A stretch of DNA of 31,034 nucleotides from Clostridium sp. CAG:167 (GCA_000433735.1 HF998336.1:4357-35390), one strand, 5' to 3'. Shown: positions 1-7,973, numbered from the stretch's first letter. The notes: generated by a model not told the origin, from the sequence alone. Numbers and translations: made by a program.

Positions 1-306
1 TAATCTTTTTCGTGACGCAAATGCTGCAATAAAAGCAGGAAGTGAACCATCAAAGGATTCCTCAATAATTTTTTCGCTCTGTGCTGCCCCAAATTCTTCT
101 TTTGTCATAAGTGCAGACACCATTCCCTTTTCATTTTGAAATAATCCCCGTTCGCATAGCCTCTTTAACATGGTATATGTGGTAGACTTCTTCCAGTCCA
201 GCTGCTGCCCGCATAATTTCACCAGCTGTCCGGAGGAAATCGGTTCATTTTCCCAGATAATATCAGCGAACTTGCTTTCCACCGTTCCTAATTTTAATTC
301 TTCCAT
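1..306 (-). CDS. BlaI/MecI/CopY-family transcriptional repressor (C-terminus cut by window edge)
   Basis: The first 102 codons of a winged-helix repressor of the BlaI/MecI/CopY family run off the left end of the window. The N-terminus (MEELKLGTVESKFADIIWEN) and the motif KKSTTYTMLKRLCERGLF, around residues 40-57, match the family's winged helix. They are followed by the start of the dimerisation arm. The ATG at 306 is chosen because AAGGAGG (315-321) sits 8 nt upstream. Known members repress beta-lactamase, penicillin-binding or copper genes and are inactivated by a partner protease (BlaR1/MecR1, peptidase M56). That partner, if present, would lie outside the window. Two palindromes over the promoter suggest autorepression. 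The target genes cannot be told from here. Confidence 0.88.
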   Translation of the reverse strand, partial: MEELKLGTVESKFADIIWENEPISSGQLVKLCGQQLDWKKSTTYTMLKRLCERGLFQNEKGMVSALMTKEEFGAAQSEKIIEESFDGSLPAFIAAFASRKRL

Positions 307-322
307 CTGGTTTACCTCCTTA

Positions 323-372
323 GTCTAATAATAGTAGACCCTTCCTTTATGAAGAGTCTACTATCATTAGAC
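323..372. promoter_or_regulatory. Paired palindromic operators, probable BlaI-type binding sites
   Basis: Two 17-bp sites, GTCTAATAATAGTAGAC (323-339) and GTCTACTATCATTAGAC (356-372), each have the symmetry GTCTA-N7-TAGAC. The second is the reverse complement of the first with a single difference. They are 33 bp apart, about three helical turns. One covers the -10, the other lies between the probable transcription start and the ribosome binding site. BlaI/MecI-type repressors bind such dyads as dimers, so autoregulation is the natural reading. This binding is inferred. Confidence 0.72.
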
Positions 373-383
373 CAATTTGTCAA
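355..383 (-). promoter_or_regulatory. Promoter of the BlaI-type repressor gene
   Basis: On the minus strand there is a perfect -35 TTGACA (378-383), a 17-nt spacer and a -10 TAGACT (355-360). It lies about 50 nt upstream of the repressor start. The -10 and most of the spacer are inside the upstream palindrome at 356-372, so a bound repressor would block RNA polymerase. Confidence 0.75.
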
Positions 384-394
384 CCCCTGTTTGA

Positions 395-868
395 TCAGAT
401 TTTACCACCATACACTGGGAAGCCACTGCTTGCTCCATAATTTTCAATCTTTTTGAAATGTTTTAATGTTTCCATATCTTCCGGTGAAATTTCAAAATCC
501 ACTTCTCCATTACTCTGCATATGAACCGGATTTGCGGTCTTTGGAAGTGCGATCAAACCTGACTGTAAAACATATCGGATACACAGCTGCGGAACCGTTA
601 CTCCGTATTTGTCCGCCATAGCCTTGATCTGCGGCTGGTTCAAAATCTCTCCGTGGGTAATCGGTGAATATGCCTCCACCACGATTCCCTGTTTTTTGCA
701 GTATTCCATCAACTCCAATGGTGTATTGCTGATATGACAAAGGATCTAGTTTACCATCGGCTTGACCTCCGCTGTTTCCATAAGGCTTTCAAGGTCACCG
801 ATCTGGAAATTGGAAACACCGATAGCACGCCGTTTTCCTTCTTTATAGGCATTGGAGTTAACTTTAGA
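395..868 (-). pseudogene. Aldo/keto reductase remnant (5' truncated, internal stop)
   Basis: This is the C-terminal half of an aldo/keto reductase. The reading frame gives the strand motif AIGVSNFQIGDLESL, then VN-stop-ILCHISNTPLELMEYC, then the typical VEAYSPI, a PQLCIRYVLQ-type helix and IALPKTANPVH near the NADPH site. Two lesions are visible. An in-frame TAG (746-748) stands where the family normally has Gln (one CAG to TAG change). The 5' half of the gene, with the catalytic Asp/Tyr/Lys, is missing: the frame closes at a TGA (869-871), only 12 bp from the LysR stop codon. A 107-residue piece beginning at 718 remains open but would lack the active site. This is a decayed gene, probably after a deletion ending near 870. 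Confidence 0.85.
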
Positions 869-880
869 TCAACCTCTTTT

Positions 881-1801
881 TTAAGATTTCTTATTTGCAG
901 AAGTCTCCTGTTTTCCTTCCTCCATCAACAATTTTTTAAAACGCTGGGCAGCCACACTCATAGGTCTTTTTTCATCATAGACCATGCATATTTCTCTGTC
1001 AGGTATATGTTCCCTGACAGTAATCGAAACTACCTCCTGACGCATAACCGCCTCTTCTGCCATAGGTTCCGGGATAAATGCAATGCCAAGGCCATACTGT
1101 ACCAATGACAAAATCTGATCCGTAGTCGCCACCTCAACATCCGGATTTAACTTCAAACCGTATCTTCCAAATATCTCCTGATAAAACTGATGTGTCATTG
1201 TACCCTTTCCAAGACAAATCAGTGGATATTCCTCTATCTCTTTCAAACTCAGTCCTTTTTTTTGCAAAAAAGAATAGTTTTTCCCCCCAATGAGTTTTTC
1301 TGCAAATTTCTGCAATTTTATTTCTTTTACAGGACTCTCTGCCTGTACCGGTGTCGTAACCAGTGCCAGATCCACCTCCCCATTTTTAACCGCCTTCACT
1401 GCCTGCGGAGTCGAATAACTATAAAGTTTTATTTGTATTCCCGGATATTTGCTGTGAAATCTGCTCAGTTTCTCCGGCAGATAAATACTAAGTGCCGTCT
1501 CACTGGCACCGATCACTATGCTTCCCCTTTTTAACTGTGCCTGTTCAAGCATTTCATCTTCTGCTGCCTGAAACAGCGACATGGCCGCAGATACCCTGGT
1601 GTAAAGCCTTTCCCCTTCAGCCGTCAGATGCACCCCCCTGTTCGTCCGCACAAACAAAGTACACTGCAGTGCATTTTCCAGACAATTCATAGCTCTTGTT
1701 ACATTTGGCTGGCTGCTGCCCAGCGCATGAGCCGCCTTTGTAAAATTATTATACCTTGCTACATAATAAAAAATTCTGTAATATTCAAAATTAATATTCA
1801 T
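881..1801 (-). CDS. LysR-family transcriptional regulator
   Basis: This is a 306-residue LysR-type regulator. The N-terminal helix-turn-helix (MNINFEYYRIFYYVARYNNF, then TKAAHALGSSQPNVTRAMNCLE) is followed by a wing (LFVRTNRGVHLTAEGE) and a two-lobed inducer-binding domain from about residue 90 (GSIVIGASETALSIYLPE). The ATG at 1801 is preferred: GGGGGAC lies just upstream and it gives the usual LysR N-terminus. The ATG at 1813 has no ribosome binding site. The gene is divergent from an unknown gene and a ThrE-type exporter, the standard arrangement in which a LysR protein controls its neighbour in response to a small ligand. The ligand is unknown. Its 3' end abuts the broken aldo/keto reductase. 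Confidence 0.9.
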   Translation of the reverse strand: MNINFEYYRIFYYVARYNNFTKAAHALGSSQPNVTRAMNCLENALQCTLFVRTNRGVHLTAEGERLYTRVSAAMSLFQAAEDEMLEQAQLKRGSIVIGASETALSIYLPEKLSRFHSKYPGIQIKLYSYSTPQAVKAVKNGEVDLALVTTPVQAESPVKEIKLQKFAEKLIGGKNYSFLQKKGLSLKEIEEYPLICLGKGTMTHQFYQEIFGRYGLKLNPDVEVATTDQILSLVQYGLGIAFIPEPMAEEAVMRQEVVSITVREHIPDREICMVYDEKRPMSVAAQRFKKLLMEEGKQETSANKKS

Positions 1802-1819
1802 TTCGTCCCCCATTCTGAC

Positions 1820-1851
1820 ATATCAAAAACAAATGGCTGCTATATCAAAAA
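1820..1851. promoter_or_regulatory. Direct repeat in the LysR / exporter intergenic region
   Basis: The 10-mer ATATCAAAAA occurs at 1820-1829 and 1842-1851, a 22-bp period (two helical turns). It lies between the LysR start and the -35 of the divergent operon. LysR proteins bind as tetramers to repeated half-sites in this position. Binding here is inferred, since the repeats do not match the T-N11-A form. Confidence 0.4.
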
Positions 1852-1856
1852 TAGTT

Positions 1857-1885
1857 TTTACTTATCTCTACTTGTTAAGTATAAT
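1857..1885 (+). promoter_or_regulatory. Promoter of the unknown gene / ThrE operon
   Basis: There is a perfect -10 TATAAT at 1880-1885. A weak -35, TTTACT (1857-1862), lies 17 nt upstream. A weak -35 beside putative LysR sites fits an activated promoter. It is followed by AAAGGAGGG (1911-1919) and the ATG at 1925. Confidence 0.55.
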
Positions 1886-1924
1886 GAAATCAAATTATGA
1901 ATGCAATATAAAAGGAGGGATTTT

Positions 1925-2722
1925 ATGTCTTTAGTATTACCAAGAGAAAAAGAAGTAGAGCAGATATTTTCCCGCATTCTCTCCTCACCGGAAGCGTGTG
2001 AACGGCTTGCTGAAACCTTTTACAGCCACCTGTGTGATGACAGCCGGGAAGTAGATCCGGATCCGCAGCACTTCGCAGAAGTTCTCCTTACTGCATACAA
2101 AAATGGAGATGTAAGTGCCGTATTACTGGAACTCTGCCGACGGAGCATGTTCGATCTTTTAAAAGAATCCTACCTGATCCCCAAGCGTTTTCACGGAAAA
2201 AACGGCGAAAACCCTGTTTTACTTACAGACCCGGATGGAAACCTGTTAAAAAGTAAAAAGGGTCTTGTCACCAAACACGAATATAAAAAATTTCAGGAAA
2301 TATACACGGCACATCCAGCCGCTCCAAGATCCAAACTTTACCTGGCAGATGGATATGACCTTGTCCGCCGTTATACTTCCGGTATGAATATCGAGGAGAA
2401 ACCAGAAAACAAAGAACGGGGTATTCTTATATTGTATGCCCTTCCGGATACTAAGAAAATGCATCTGACAGAAGCGCAGGCTTATGACGTTATCTGGTCC
2501 ACATTTCGTGAAATACAGCGCAGTGCCTACTCCTCCGTCGTTTACTATGGTCAGGAGTCCGGCATCCGGTCCGGCAAAACCTTTGATGAACTGGGGGTCC
2601 TCCTGCCGATCCATCTATTTGAATCAAAAATGCTCCAGCATCTGCGCATCATTGACGGACTGGTTTTGTCCTGCCGTGAACAGATGATCCGCTCTGCCGG
2701 AAATAACAGTTTAGACTTATAA
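1925..2722 (+). CDS. Protein of unknown function, co-transcribed with ThrE-type exporter
   Basis: This is a 265-residue soluble protein that I do not recognise. The ATG at 1925 is chosen over one at 1901 because AAAGGAGGG (1911-1919) precedes it at ideal distance. No signal peptide or membrane segment is visible. The N-terminal 75 residues look helical and acidic (EKEVEQIFSRILSSPEACER). The middle is basic (LLKSKKGLVTKHEYKKFQ). The C-terminal half alternates strands and helices (GILILYALPDTKKMH, then TEAQAYDVIWSTFREIQR). It is first in an operon with the exporter gene 18 nt downstream and is divergent from a LysR regulator. This suggests a role linked to the exported substrate, by context only. 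Confidence 0.8.
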   Translation: MSLVLPREKEVEQIFSRILSSPEACERLAETFYSHLCDDSREVDPDPQHFAEVLLTAYKNGDVSAVLLELCRRSMFDLLKESYLIPKRFHGKNGENPVLLTDPDGNLLKSKKGLVTKHEYKKFQEIYTAHPAAPRSKLYLADGYDLVRRYTSGMNIEEKPENKERGILILYALPDTKKMHLTEAQAYDVIWSTFREIQRSAYSSVVYYGQESGIRSGKTFDELGVLLPIHLFESKMLQHLRIIDGLVLSCREQMIRSAGNNSLDL

Positions 2723-2740
2723 ACAAGATCAGGTGATATT

Positions 2741-4081
2741 ATGAATACTGCAGTTTCTTCCAGTCCGTTCAAGAAAAATCATATGGAAATACACTGGCAT
2801 GAATATGCCAAAGAAAACAGATCCGGTTCCATCATACATGGAGATCTCCTTGCCAAAGCCTCTATCATCGGCCGTGTGGGCATTATGATGCTTTCCTGTG
2901 GAACCGGTGCGTGGCGTGTCCGCAGTTCTATGAACGAACTGTCTGAACTCATGGGCGTGACATGTACCGTGGATATCGGACTTATGTCTATCAATTATAC
3001 TTGTTTTGACGGCGATAACAGTTTCAGTCAGTCCCTGTGCCTGACTAATACCGGAGTCAATACCTCCCAATTAAATCGTCTGGAAAAATTTGTATCTGAT
3101 TTTCAGGAAAAATATCTGCCGGAGAGTTGTGATAAGATCCACACTGCCTTAGATGAAATACAGCGGATCCATGGTTTATACTCACCGCTGACACTGGCTC
3201 TCGCCGCCGCTCTTGCCTGTGGTTCCTTTACCTTTCTTCTGGGTGGCGGTATAGTCGAGATGCTGTGTGCCTTTTTTGGTGCCGGCATTGGAAATTTTAT
3301 CCGCTGTAAACTTTCCAAACACCATTTCACCCTGTTTTTATGCATTACCGCTTCCATTGCCTGTTCCTGTCTGACTTATACGGCTCTACTTAAACTTCTG
3401 GAACTGATATACTCGGTCAATTTGCAGCACGAAGCCGGTTACATCTGCTCCATGCTTTTTATCATTCCCGGATTTCCCTTTATAACAAGTGGCATCGACC
3501 TTGCAAAACTGGATATTCGTTCTGGCACGGAACGGCTCACATACTCACTGATCATCATTACCGTTGCCACCATGACATCCTGGATCCTATCCATGTTACT
3601 GGGTCTTAAACCACTTTCATTCCTTCCCCTTCACCTGGCACTGTGGCAGTGGATTCTTTTCCGGCTGCTGGCCAGCTTTTGCGGTGTATTTGGATTTTCC
3701 ATCATGTTCAACAGTCCTCTCCGGCTGGCCGCAGCAGCAGGTGTTATTGGTGCCGCAGCCAATACCATACGGCTGGAATCTACCGATCTTCTTTCTCTTC
3801 CACCGGCTGCTGCCGCTTTCATCGGTGCCTTTCTCGCAGGTATACTGGCTTCAACTCTAAAAGGTGTTGCCGGTTATCCGAGAATTTCCATTACCGTTCC
3901 TTCCATTGTCATCATGGTACCCGGACTATATCTGTACCGTGGTTTTTATAACCTGGGCATTATGAATCTCACATCCGCCGCCTCCTGGCTAGCCTCCGCA
4001 CTGTTGATTATTCTGGCACTGCCTCTGGGACTGATCTTCGCCCGCATCCTTACCGACAAAACATTCCGGTACTGCACCTGA
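2741..4081 (+). CDS. Threonine/serine exporter family membrane protein (ThrE type, both halves fused)
   Basis: This 446-residue protein has the two parts of the ThrE family in one chain. A cytosolic N-terminal domain of about 150 residues carries the signature MMLSCGTGAWRVRSSMNEL (DUF1212-like). From about residue 148 there are roughly ten hydrophobic segments, with the ThrE_2-like part in the last third (from about LPLHLALWQWILFRLLASF). Corynebacterium ThrE exports threonine and serine, and many Firmicutes split it into two genes. A start at 2741 fits the upstream AGGTGAT. The gene is the second of a two-gene operon opposite a LysR regulator, so regulated efflux of an amino acid or related small molecule is likely. 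The substrate is not shown by sequence. Confidence 0.88.
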   Translation: MNTAVSSSPFKKNHMEIHWHEYAKENRSGSIIHGDLLAKASIIGRVGIMMLSCGTGAWRVRSSMNELSELMGVTCTVDIGLMSINYTCFDGDNSFSQSLCLTNTGVNTSQLNRLEKFVSDFQEKYLPESCDKIHTALDEIQRIHGLYSPLTLALAAALACGSFTFLLGGGIVEMLCAFFGAGIGNFIRCKLSKHHFTLFLCITASIACSCLTYTALLKLLELIYSVNLQHEAGYICSMLFIIPGFPFITSGIDLAKLDIRSGTERLTYSLIIITVATMTSWILSMLLGLKPLSFLPLHLALWQWILFRLLASFCGVFGFSIMFNSPLRLAAAAGVIGAAANTIRLESTDLLSLPPAAAAFIGAFLAGILASTLKGVAGYPRISITVPSIVIMVPGLYLYRGFYNLGIMNLTSAASWLASALLIILALPLGLIFARILTDKTFRYCT

Positions 4082-4108
4082 TCAGACAGGTCTGATTCAT
4101 TTGTTTTT
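4081..4108 (+). terminator. Small terminator hairpin between convergent genes
   Basis: ATCAGA and TCTGAT (4081-4096) form a 6-bp stem with a CAGG loop, followed on the plus strand by a T-rich tract ending TTTTT. It lies exactly between two convergent stop codons. The stem is short, so efficiency is uncertain. Confidence 0.45.
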
Positions 4109-5503
4109 CTCCGTTTTCGTACTCAGTATATAAACCGTTATTTCCTTTTGTGCATACTTCTCTGACCACTTTTTAAACTGTGATTTTGCTACTTTTTTCC
4201 CACCTATTTCAAAATGATATATGTAATTAGTACTGCTCGACTTTGCCACCTGCTTTAAGGATAACCTACCATCTTTCCATATTAATTTATTATATTTTGC
4301 TTCTTCCTGTTCATCGCTGGGTTCTTCTATGATTCCTTCCGGTTCGTATATCCGCGTAGATGCTCCCTGCTCCATGAATCCATCATAGATATAATATTTG
4401 TCTCCTTGTCTGGACAGAATCAAGTCCCCCTGCTCACTGGCCAGGACAAGTTCTGATACGCCATCCCCCGTCAGATCTGCCACTTCAACCATAGGCCATA
4501 ATTTTTTCTTAAAAAAATAATCACTAAGATATTTCTCCTGCCGCCGGCTGTTCCATACTTTTTCCTTTTTCTCCAGTAACGGCAGATACATCTTATACTG
4601 TGCGTAATCTTCTTTTATCATCCGGTATTCCATTTCCTGCCAGTCGATCTCATCATAGGCACGCACATAGTCAACCAGACTGTCTGCCTGTGTTCCACTG
4701 ATTTTTTTATCAATCTTAAATTCAGCATATGACTGCAGCAATGCATGCCGCAACTGAACATCCGTAATCTTTTTTATTTTAAAATAGTCAAAATAACTAA
4801 TCCATTCTATTTTTACCTTTCTTTTCTCAAAGGATGGATACTTTCTTTTCACCAGTTTATCAAAAGTAAATTCTTCTTCCGTAATGCTGTGTGTTTTCCC
4901 TTCTTTATCGTAATACACCCAGGTGTCGCCGTCCTCCTCAGGCGAATCATTCCACTGGTCATCTGCCAGGACATCCATCCTGCCATCCTGTGATCCATAC
5001 TTCCAAAGGTACAGACTATACAGTGTGGACGGATCCGCATCCTCGACAGCATAATAATACTCCTTGTTTTTGTTGTCTATGTACACGGTGTCAATATCAA
5101 CAAAATTATCACTGTCACATATATTTAATTTTTTACTGTTCTTCTTTTTGTCCCAGTCTTTTCTTTCCATTTTTGTCCCGCTCTCATTCATTTCAAAAAA
5201 ACAAGTGCCTGTAAACTCTATATCATCACCATCACTTGTGGCATCTGTAACAACTAACTCCAGTCTTCCATTTTGATCCAGGTCTGTCACCGCATAAAAC
5301 ACGCCCCCATCTGTTTTTCCCTCATAATCCCTTCCAAACGGATTCTGCCACAGTTCTCTGTCTGAAACGATCTGATCGAGCTGATGTTCCACGGAAAGAC
5401 TGTTTTCTGTTTCGCTGGAACTGTCACTGTCCTTTGTTCCGCAACCACATATCCCCACAGCCGTCAGTCCTGCCAGAATGAAGATCCCGCATTTTTTTAA
5501 CAT
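4097..5503 (-). CDS. Lipoprotein with FG-GAP/VCBS-like repeats
   Basis: This 468-residue secreted lipoprotein starts MLKKCGIFILAGLTAVGICG. The lipobox-like ICGC gives a lipidated Cys near residue 21, followed by a Ser/Asp/Glu-rich linker (GTKDSDSSSETENS). Two segments resemble the Asp-rich loops of FG-GAP/VCBS beta-propeller repeats: DLDQNGRLELVVTD in the first quarter and DLTGDGVSELVLAS in the last third. Between them is charged helical sequence. The ATG at 5503 is preferred over 5509, because the AAAGGGG site is about 7 nt from it but only 1-2 nt from the other. The gene is last in a likely operon, 15 nt after the GNAT gene. The ligand and role on the cell surface are unknown. Confidence 0.82.
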   Translation of the reverse strand: MLKKCGIFILAGLTAVGICGCGTKDSDSSSETENSLSVEHQLDQIVSDRELWQNPFGRDYEGKTDGGVFYAVTDLDQNGRLELVVTDATSDGDDIEFTGTCFFEMNESGTKMERKDWDKKKNSKKLNICDSDNFVDIDTVYIDNKNKEYYYAVEDADPSTLYSLYLWKYGSQDGRMDVLADDQWNDSPEEDGDTWVYYDKEGKTHSITEEEFTFDKLVKRKYPSFEKRKVKIEWISYFDYFKIKKITDVQLRHALLQSYAEFKIDKKISGTQADSLVDYVRAYDEIDWQEMEYRMIKEDYAQYKMYLPLLEKKEKVWNSRRQEKYLSDYFFKKKLWPMVEVADLTGDGVSELVLASEQGDLILSRQGDKYYIYDGFMEQGASTRIYEPEGIIEEPSDEQEEAKYNKLIWKDGRLSLKQVAKSSSTNYIYHFEIGGKKVAKSQFKKWSEKYAQKEITVYILSTKTEKNK

Positions 5504-5518
5504 TCTCATTCCCCTTTT

Positions 5519-5905
5519 CTATAATTCATGATAATACGGACAAATATTTTCATAGGTTCCATCTTTCATCCGAAAGCCTTTCAGTATCGTACCTAACTGC
5601 ACAAATCCCAGTCTTTCATATAAATGTCTGGCATGGATGTTACTCTCCGCTACCGCATTAAACTGCAGCACCTGAAATCCGATTCTTTTTGCCTGTACAA
5701 GACAGTCCTTTACCAGTTTTTCTCCTATATGCAGCCCCCTCTTCCATGCATCCACAGCATAACTTGCATTGCACAGATGGCCGCATCTGCCTACATTGTT
5801 TGGATGGAGAATATAAAGTCCCACAATCTGGCCATCTTCTACCACATCATTCCAGATGGTAATCATAGCCTGCAGATCATTCTCTTCATATTGTTTTACC
5901 GTCAT
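5519..5905 (-). CDS. GNAT N-acetyltransferase, internally shortened
   Basis: This is a 128-residue GNAT-fold acetyltransferase. The N-terminal strand-helix (TVKQYEENDLQAMITIWNDV) is followed by GLYILHPNNVGRCGHLCNAS. Next comes the acetyl-CoA loop region (YAVDAWKRGLHIGEKLVKD), then ESNIHARHLYERLGFVQLG and a C-terminal ENICPYYHEL. Close family members, from memory, are about 160-165 residues with a block of about 35 residues after WN.VVE.G that includes an AFPQEE-like motif. Here VVEDG joins directly to QIVGLY, so an in-frame internal deletion is likely. The start overlaps the HD gene stop by 4 nt (ATGA), so the two are translationally coupled. The cofactor loop survives but acceptor binding may be altered. 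Confidence 0.85.
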   Translation of the reverse strand: MTVKQYEENDLQAMITIWNDVVEDGQIVGLYILHPNNVGRCGHLCNASYAVDAWKRGLHIGEKLVKDCLVQAKRIGFQVLQFNAVAESNIHARHLYERLGFVQLGTILKGFRMKDGTYENICPYYHEL

Positions 5906-6504
5906 TTTTCTTCTTCTCTTTCCTTTATATTTCCTTTTTCTATATTTTCCTGCAAAATAGCATCTACCACTTGAAACAAACGGTCTGAACCAAGCTTTGT
6001 CTTTCCCTGTCTACCGTAAACCTGCCCCTTTGTGACTCCGTGCCTCTTCCAGTCTTCTCCTCCATTGCTGTGATTTAAGATCAGCGGTTGAAGATTGTCC
6101 ATGGCGTGGGCATACTTTGACTCCTTGGTCTCAAAAGCCTCAAATTCATCAAACAAGCCGGCCAGTTCCTTCTTCTGGTCTTCCGGCAAAAGGGAAAAAA
6201 TTCTCTCCTTGGCCGCCTCTTCTCTTGCTTTCTGTGTCTGCAGCCCTTCCTTGTCATATGCATAGGTATCCCCTGCATCAATCTCTACTATGTCGTGGAT
6301 CAGACACATCAGCATAACTTTGGCAATATCTACCGGCTCATTGGAATACTCTCTGAGTAAATAAGCCATCACCGCCATATGCCAGGCATGCTCTGCATCA
6401 TTTTCTCTTCGTCCATGCCCGGAAAGATGAGTCTGTCTTAAAATGTTTTTTTCTTTATCTATCTCCAGTGAAAATTCCAGCTGTTTTTTCAGTCTCTCAT
6501 CCAT
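5902..6504 (-). CDS. HD-domain phosphohydrolase (YfbR/HD_3-like)
   Basis: This 200-residue protein belongs to the HD superfamily. The metal-site motifs are present in order: His in NDAEHAWHMAVMAYL (about 50), the HD pair in MLMCLIHDIVEIDAGDTYAYD (about 83), and a late Asp in HAMDNLQPLI (about 140). This is the arrangement of YfbR-like 5'-nucleotidases and HD_3 hydrolases (COG1896), which act on nucleoside monophosphates. Activity on deoxynucleotides is possible but not shown. The ATG at 6504 is chosen because AAAGGAG precedes it by 8 nt; an in-frame ATG at 6534 lacks such a site. It is first in the operon with the GNAT protein and the lipoprotein. Confidence 0.88.
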   Translation of the reverse strand: MDERLKKQLEFSLEIDKEKNILRQTHLSGHGRRENDAEHAWHMAVMAYLLREYSNEPVDIAKVMLMCLIHDIVEIDAGDTYAYDKEGLQTQKAREEAAKERIFSLLPEDQKKELAGLFDEFEAFETKESKYAHAMDNLQPLILNHSNGGEDWKRHGVTKGQVYGRQGKTKLGSDRLFQVVDAILQENIEKGNIKEREEEK

Positions 6505-6540
6505 TTTTTCATCTCCTTTGTCCTGCCTCTGCAAAAATAT

Positions 6541-6584
6541 AAAAAGCGGGCAATGTCACTGTACAAAACAGTTTCACTGCCCAC
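6541..6584 (-). terminator. Intrinsic terminator after the acidic membrane protein gene
   Basis: A long hairpin (6546-6584) pairs GTGGGCAGTG with CATTGCCCGC and extends inward through ACTGT/ACAGT. On the minus strand it is followed by TTTTT (6541-6545) and further T-rich sequence. A T-run also follows on the plus strand. It ends the cheV-like operon and separates it from the HD gene. Confidence 0.75.
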
Positions 6585-6609
6585 TTTTTTATTACCACGG
6601 CTTTATATA

Positions 6610-7938
6610 TTACCGTTCGTCTTTCCGATTCTTTTGCTGCCAGCTGTCGATAATAGCCTGCAGCTTTGCAGTGTACTCTTCCTGATTCTTAGAGTTATTG
6701 ATAATATCACGAATCTGAGTCTCCGTCACACCAAATTCATTGTATAATGCCTCTGCCAGCTTCGCTTCCAGTTCATTATACTGTGTCATGATCTCATATG
6801 TATCCGCTTTGTCTTTATTCTCATCATAACTGCGGATTCCTTTTGCCAGTGCATCCAGAGATTCAAGGTACATCTTCATCTTATAATAGTTGTTATAAGA
6901 ATCCAGTTCCCGCTGCAACTGCATACAGATGCGGACTTTATCCTTCAGTTCCTCAGAAGACTTAGATACATTCACTCCTGCCAAAGCTTCATAGGCTGCC
7001 TTGTAATCGCGGTTTTCAAATTCCTGTCCTGCATTATTTATCGAAGAACTATAGGAAAAAATCTTGCTTCCCAGCAGTACGCTGAGACAAACCACACCAA
7101 AAAACACCATAACAATGGTAGCTCCTACAGGATTGATCTTTCCAACCACTTCAGCTGCTGCCAGTTCTGCTTTTCTCTGCTTCTTTTCCTCTTTTGCAAG
7201 GCGTTTTTTCTCTTTCTTCTCTGCTTTTTCAAGGTTTTTCTGTTCCGCTATTTTCTGCTTTTCTTCTGCTTTTTCTTCCCGCTCTTTTTCCTGCTGTTTC
7301 TTAGTTTCAGCCTTTAATTCTGCTTTTTTCTTAGCATCCGCTTCTTCCAGTTCGCGCTCTTTCTGCTCTTCCTCAGCACTCTGCTCAGTAATAATATTTC
7401 CAAAAGTGCGCTTCCAGAATCCATCGCCCTTCGCCTGCTTCAGTTCCTTTTCAGGTTCCGCCGTCTCTACCATCTGTACCGGCGGTTCTTCCAAATCACC
7501 CTGTATATCGGACGGAACCGCTTCTGGCTCACTTTCTTCTTTTTTCCCACTGTCCTCAAACTGGATTGCTGATAACGCATCATTAAAAATGTCATCTAAT
7601 GAGGTATTGGCTTTGTCACCCTTTTCCTCTTTGTCATCTTCAAACACAGACTCATCATCATCTTCGCTGAACAAAGACACTTCCGGCTCTTGCAGATAAG
7701 ATTCTTCATTGTCCGAACTGTCATCATCATACACAAGAGGTTCCTCTTCATCATCCTCATCTTCATTTGTATAATCTTTCGATATCAGATCCAGCAGCTG
7801 GTTGACATCTTCTTCTGAATCAGATGAATCCACACTATCTAAGGGCAGATCCGCTGTGTCCAAAGGAAAACCATTCTGTTCCGGCTCATCGGATGTATGT
7901 TCAAATATTAAAGGTTCGTCTGACATATTTTCCGCCAC
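6610..7938 (-). CDS. Acidic/coiled-coil single-span membrane protein of unknown function
   Basis: This 442-residue protein has a very skewed layout. Residues 1-165 are Asp/Glu/Ser-rich and low complexity (EDEDDEEEPLVYDDDSSDNE). About 184-262 is a Lys/Glu-rich coiled coil. About 270-295 is a single membrane span (VGATIVMVFFGVVCLSVLLG). The last 145 residues are probably outside the membrane and contain TPR-like helices (ENRDYKAAYEALAGV, then YYKMKMYLESLDALAKGI). Translation starts at GTG 7938, set by AGGAGGT 7 nt upstream. It is the last gene of an operon with a CheV-like protein and a lipoprotein, and a terminator follows. I do not recognise the family. The layout suggests a scaffold linking the cytoplasm to the envelope. 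Confidence 0.82.
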   Translation of the reverse strand: MAENMSDEPLIFEHTSDEPEQNGFPLDTADLPLDSVDSSDSEEDVNQLLDLISKDYTNEDEDDEEEPLVYDDDSSDNEESYLQEPEVSLFSEDDDESVFEDDKEEKGDKANTSLDDIFNDALSAIQFEDSGKKEESEPEAVPSDIQGDLEEPPVQMVETAEPEKELKQAKGDGFWKRTFGNIITEQSAEEEQKERELEEADAKKKAELKAETKKQQEKEREEKAEEKQKIAEQKNLEKAEKKEKKRLAKEEKKQRKAELAAAEVVGKINPVGATIVMVFFGVVCLSVLLGSKIFSYSSSINNAGQEFENRDYKAAYEALAGVNVSKSSEELKDKVRICMQLQRELDSYNNYYKMKMYLESLDALAKGIRSYDENKDKADTYEIMTQYNELEAKLAEALYNEFGVTETQIRDIINNSKNQEEYTAKLQAIIDSWQQKNRKDER

Positions 7939-7973
7939 CTGTGCTACCTCCTGTCTTTCTTTTCCCCGTCACT

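Noticed and set aside
7064..7699. Plus-strand open frame of 211 codons, Ser/Phe-rich
   Set aside because: It is the antisense of the Lys/Glu-rich coiled coil and acidic region of the minus-strand membrane protein; its composition is a mirror of that low complexity and it has no ribosome binding site.
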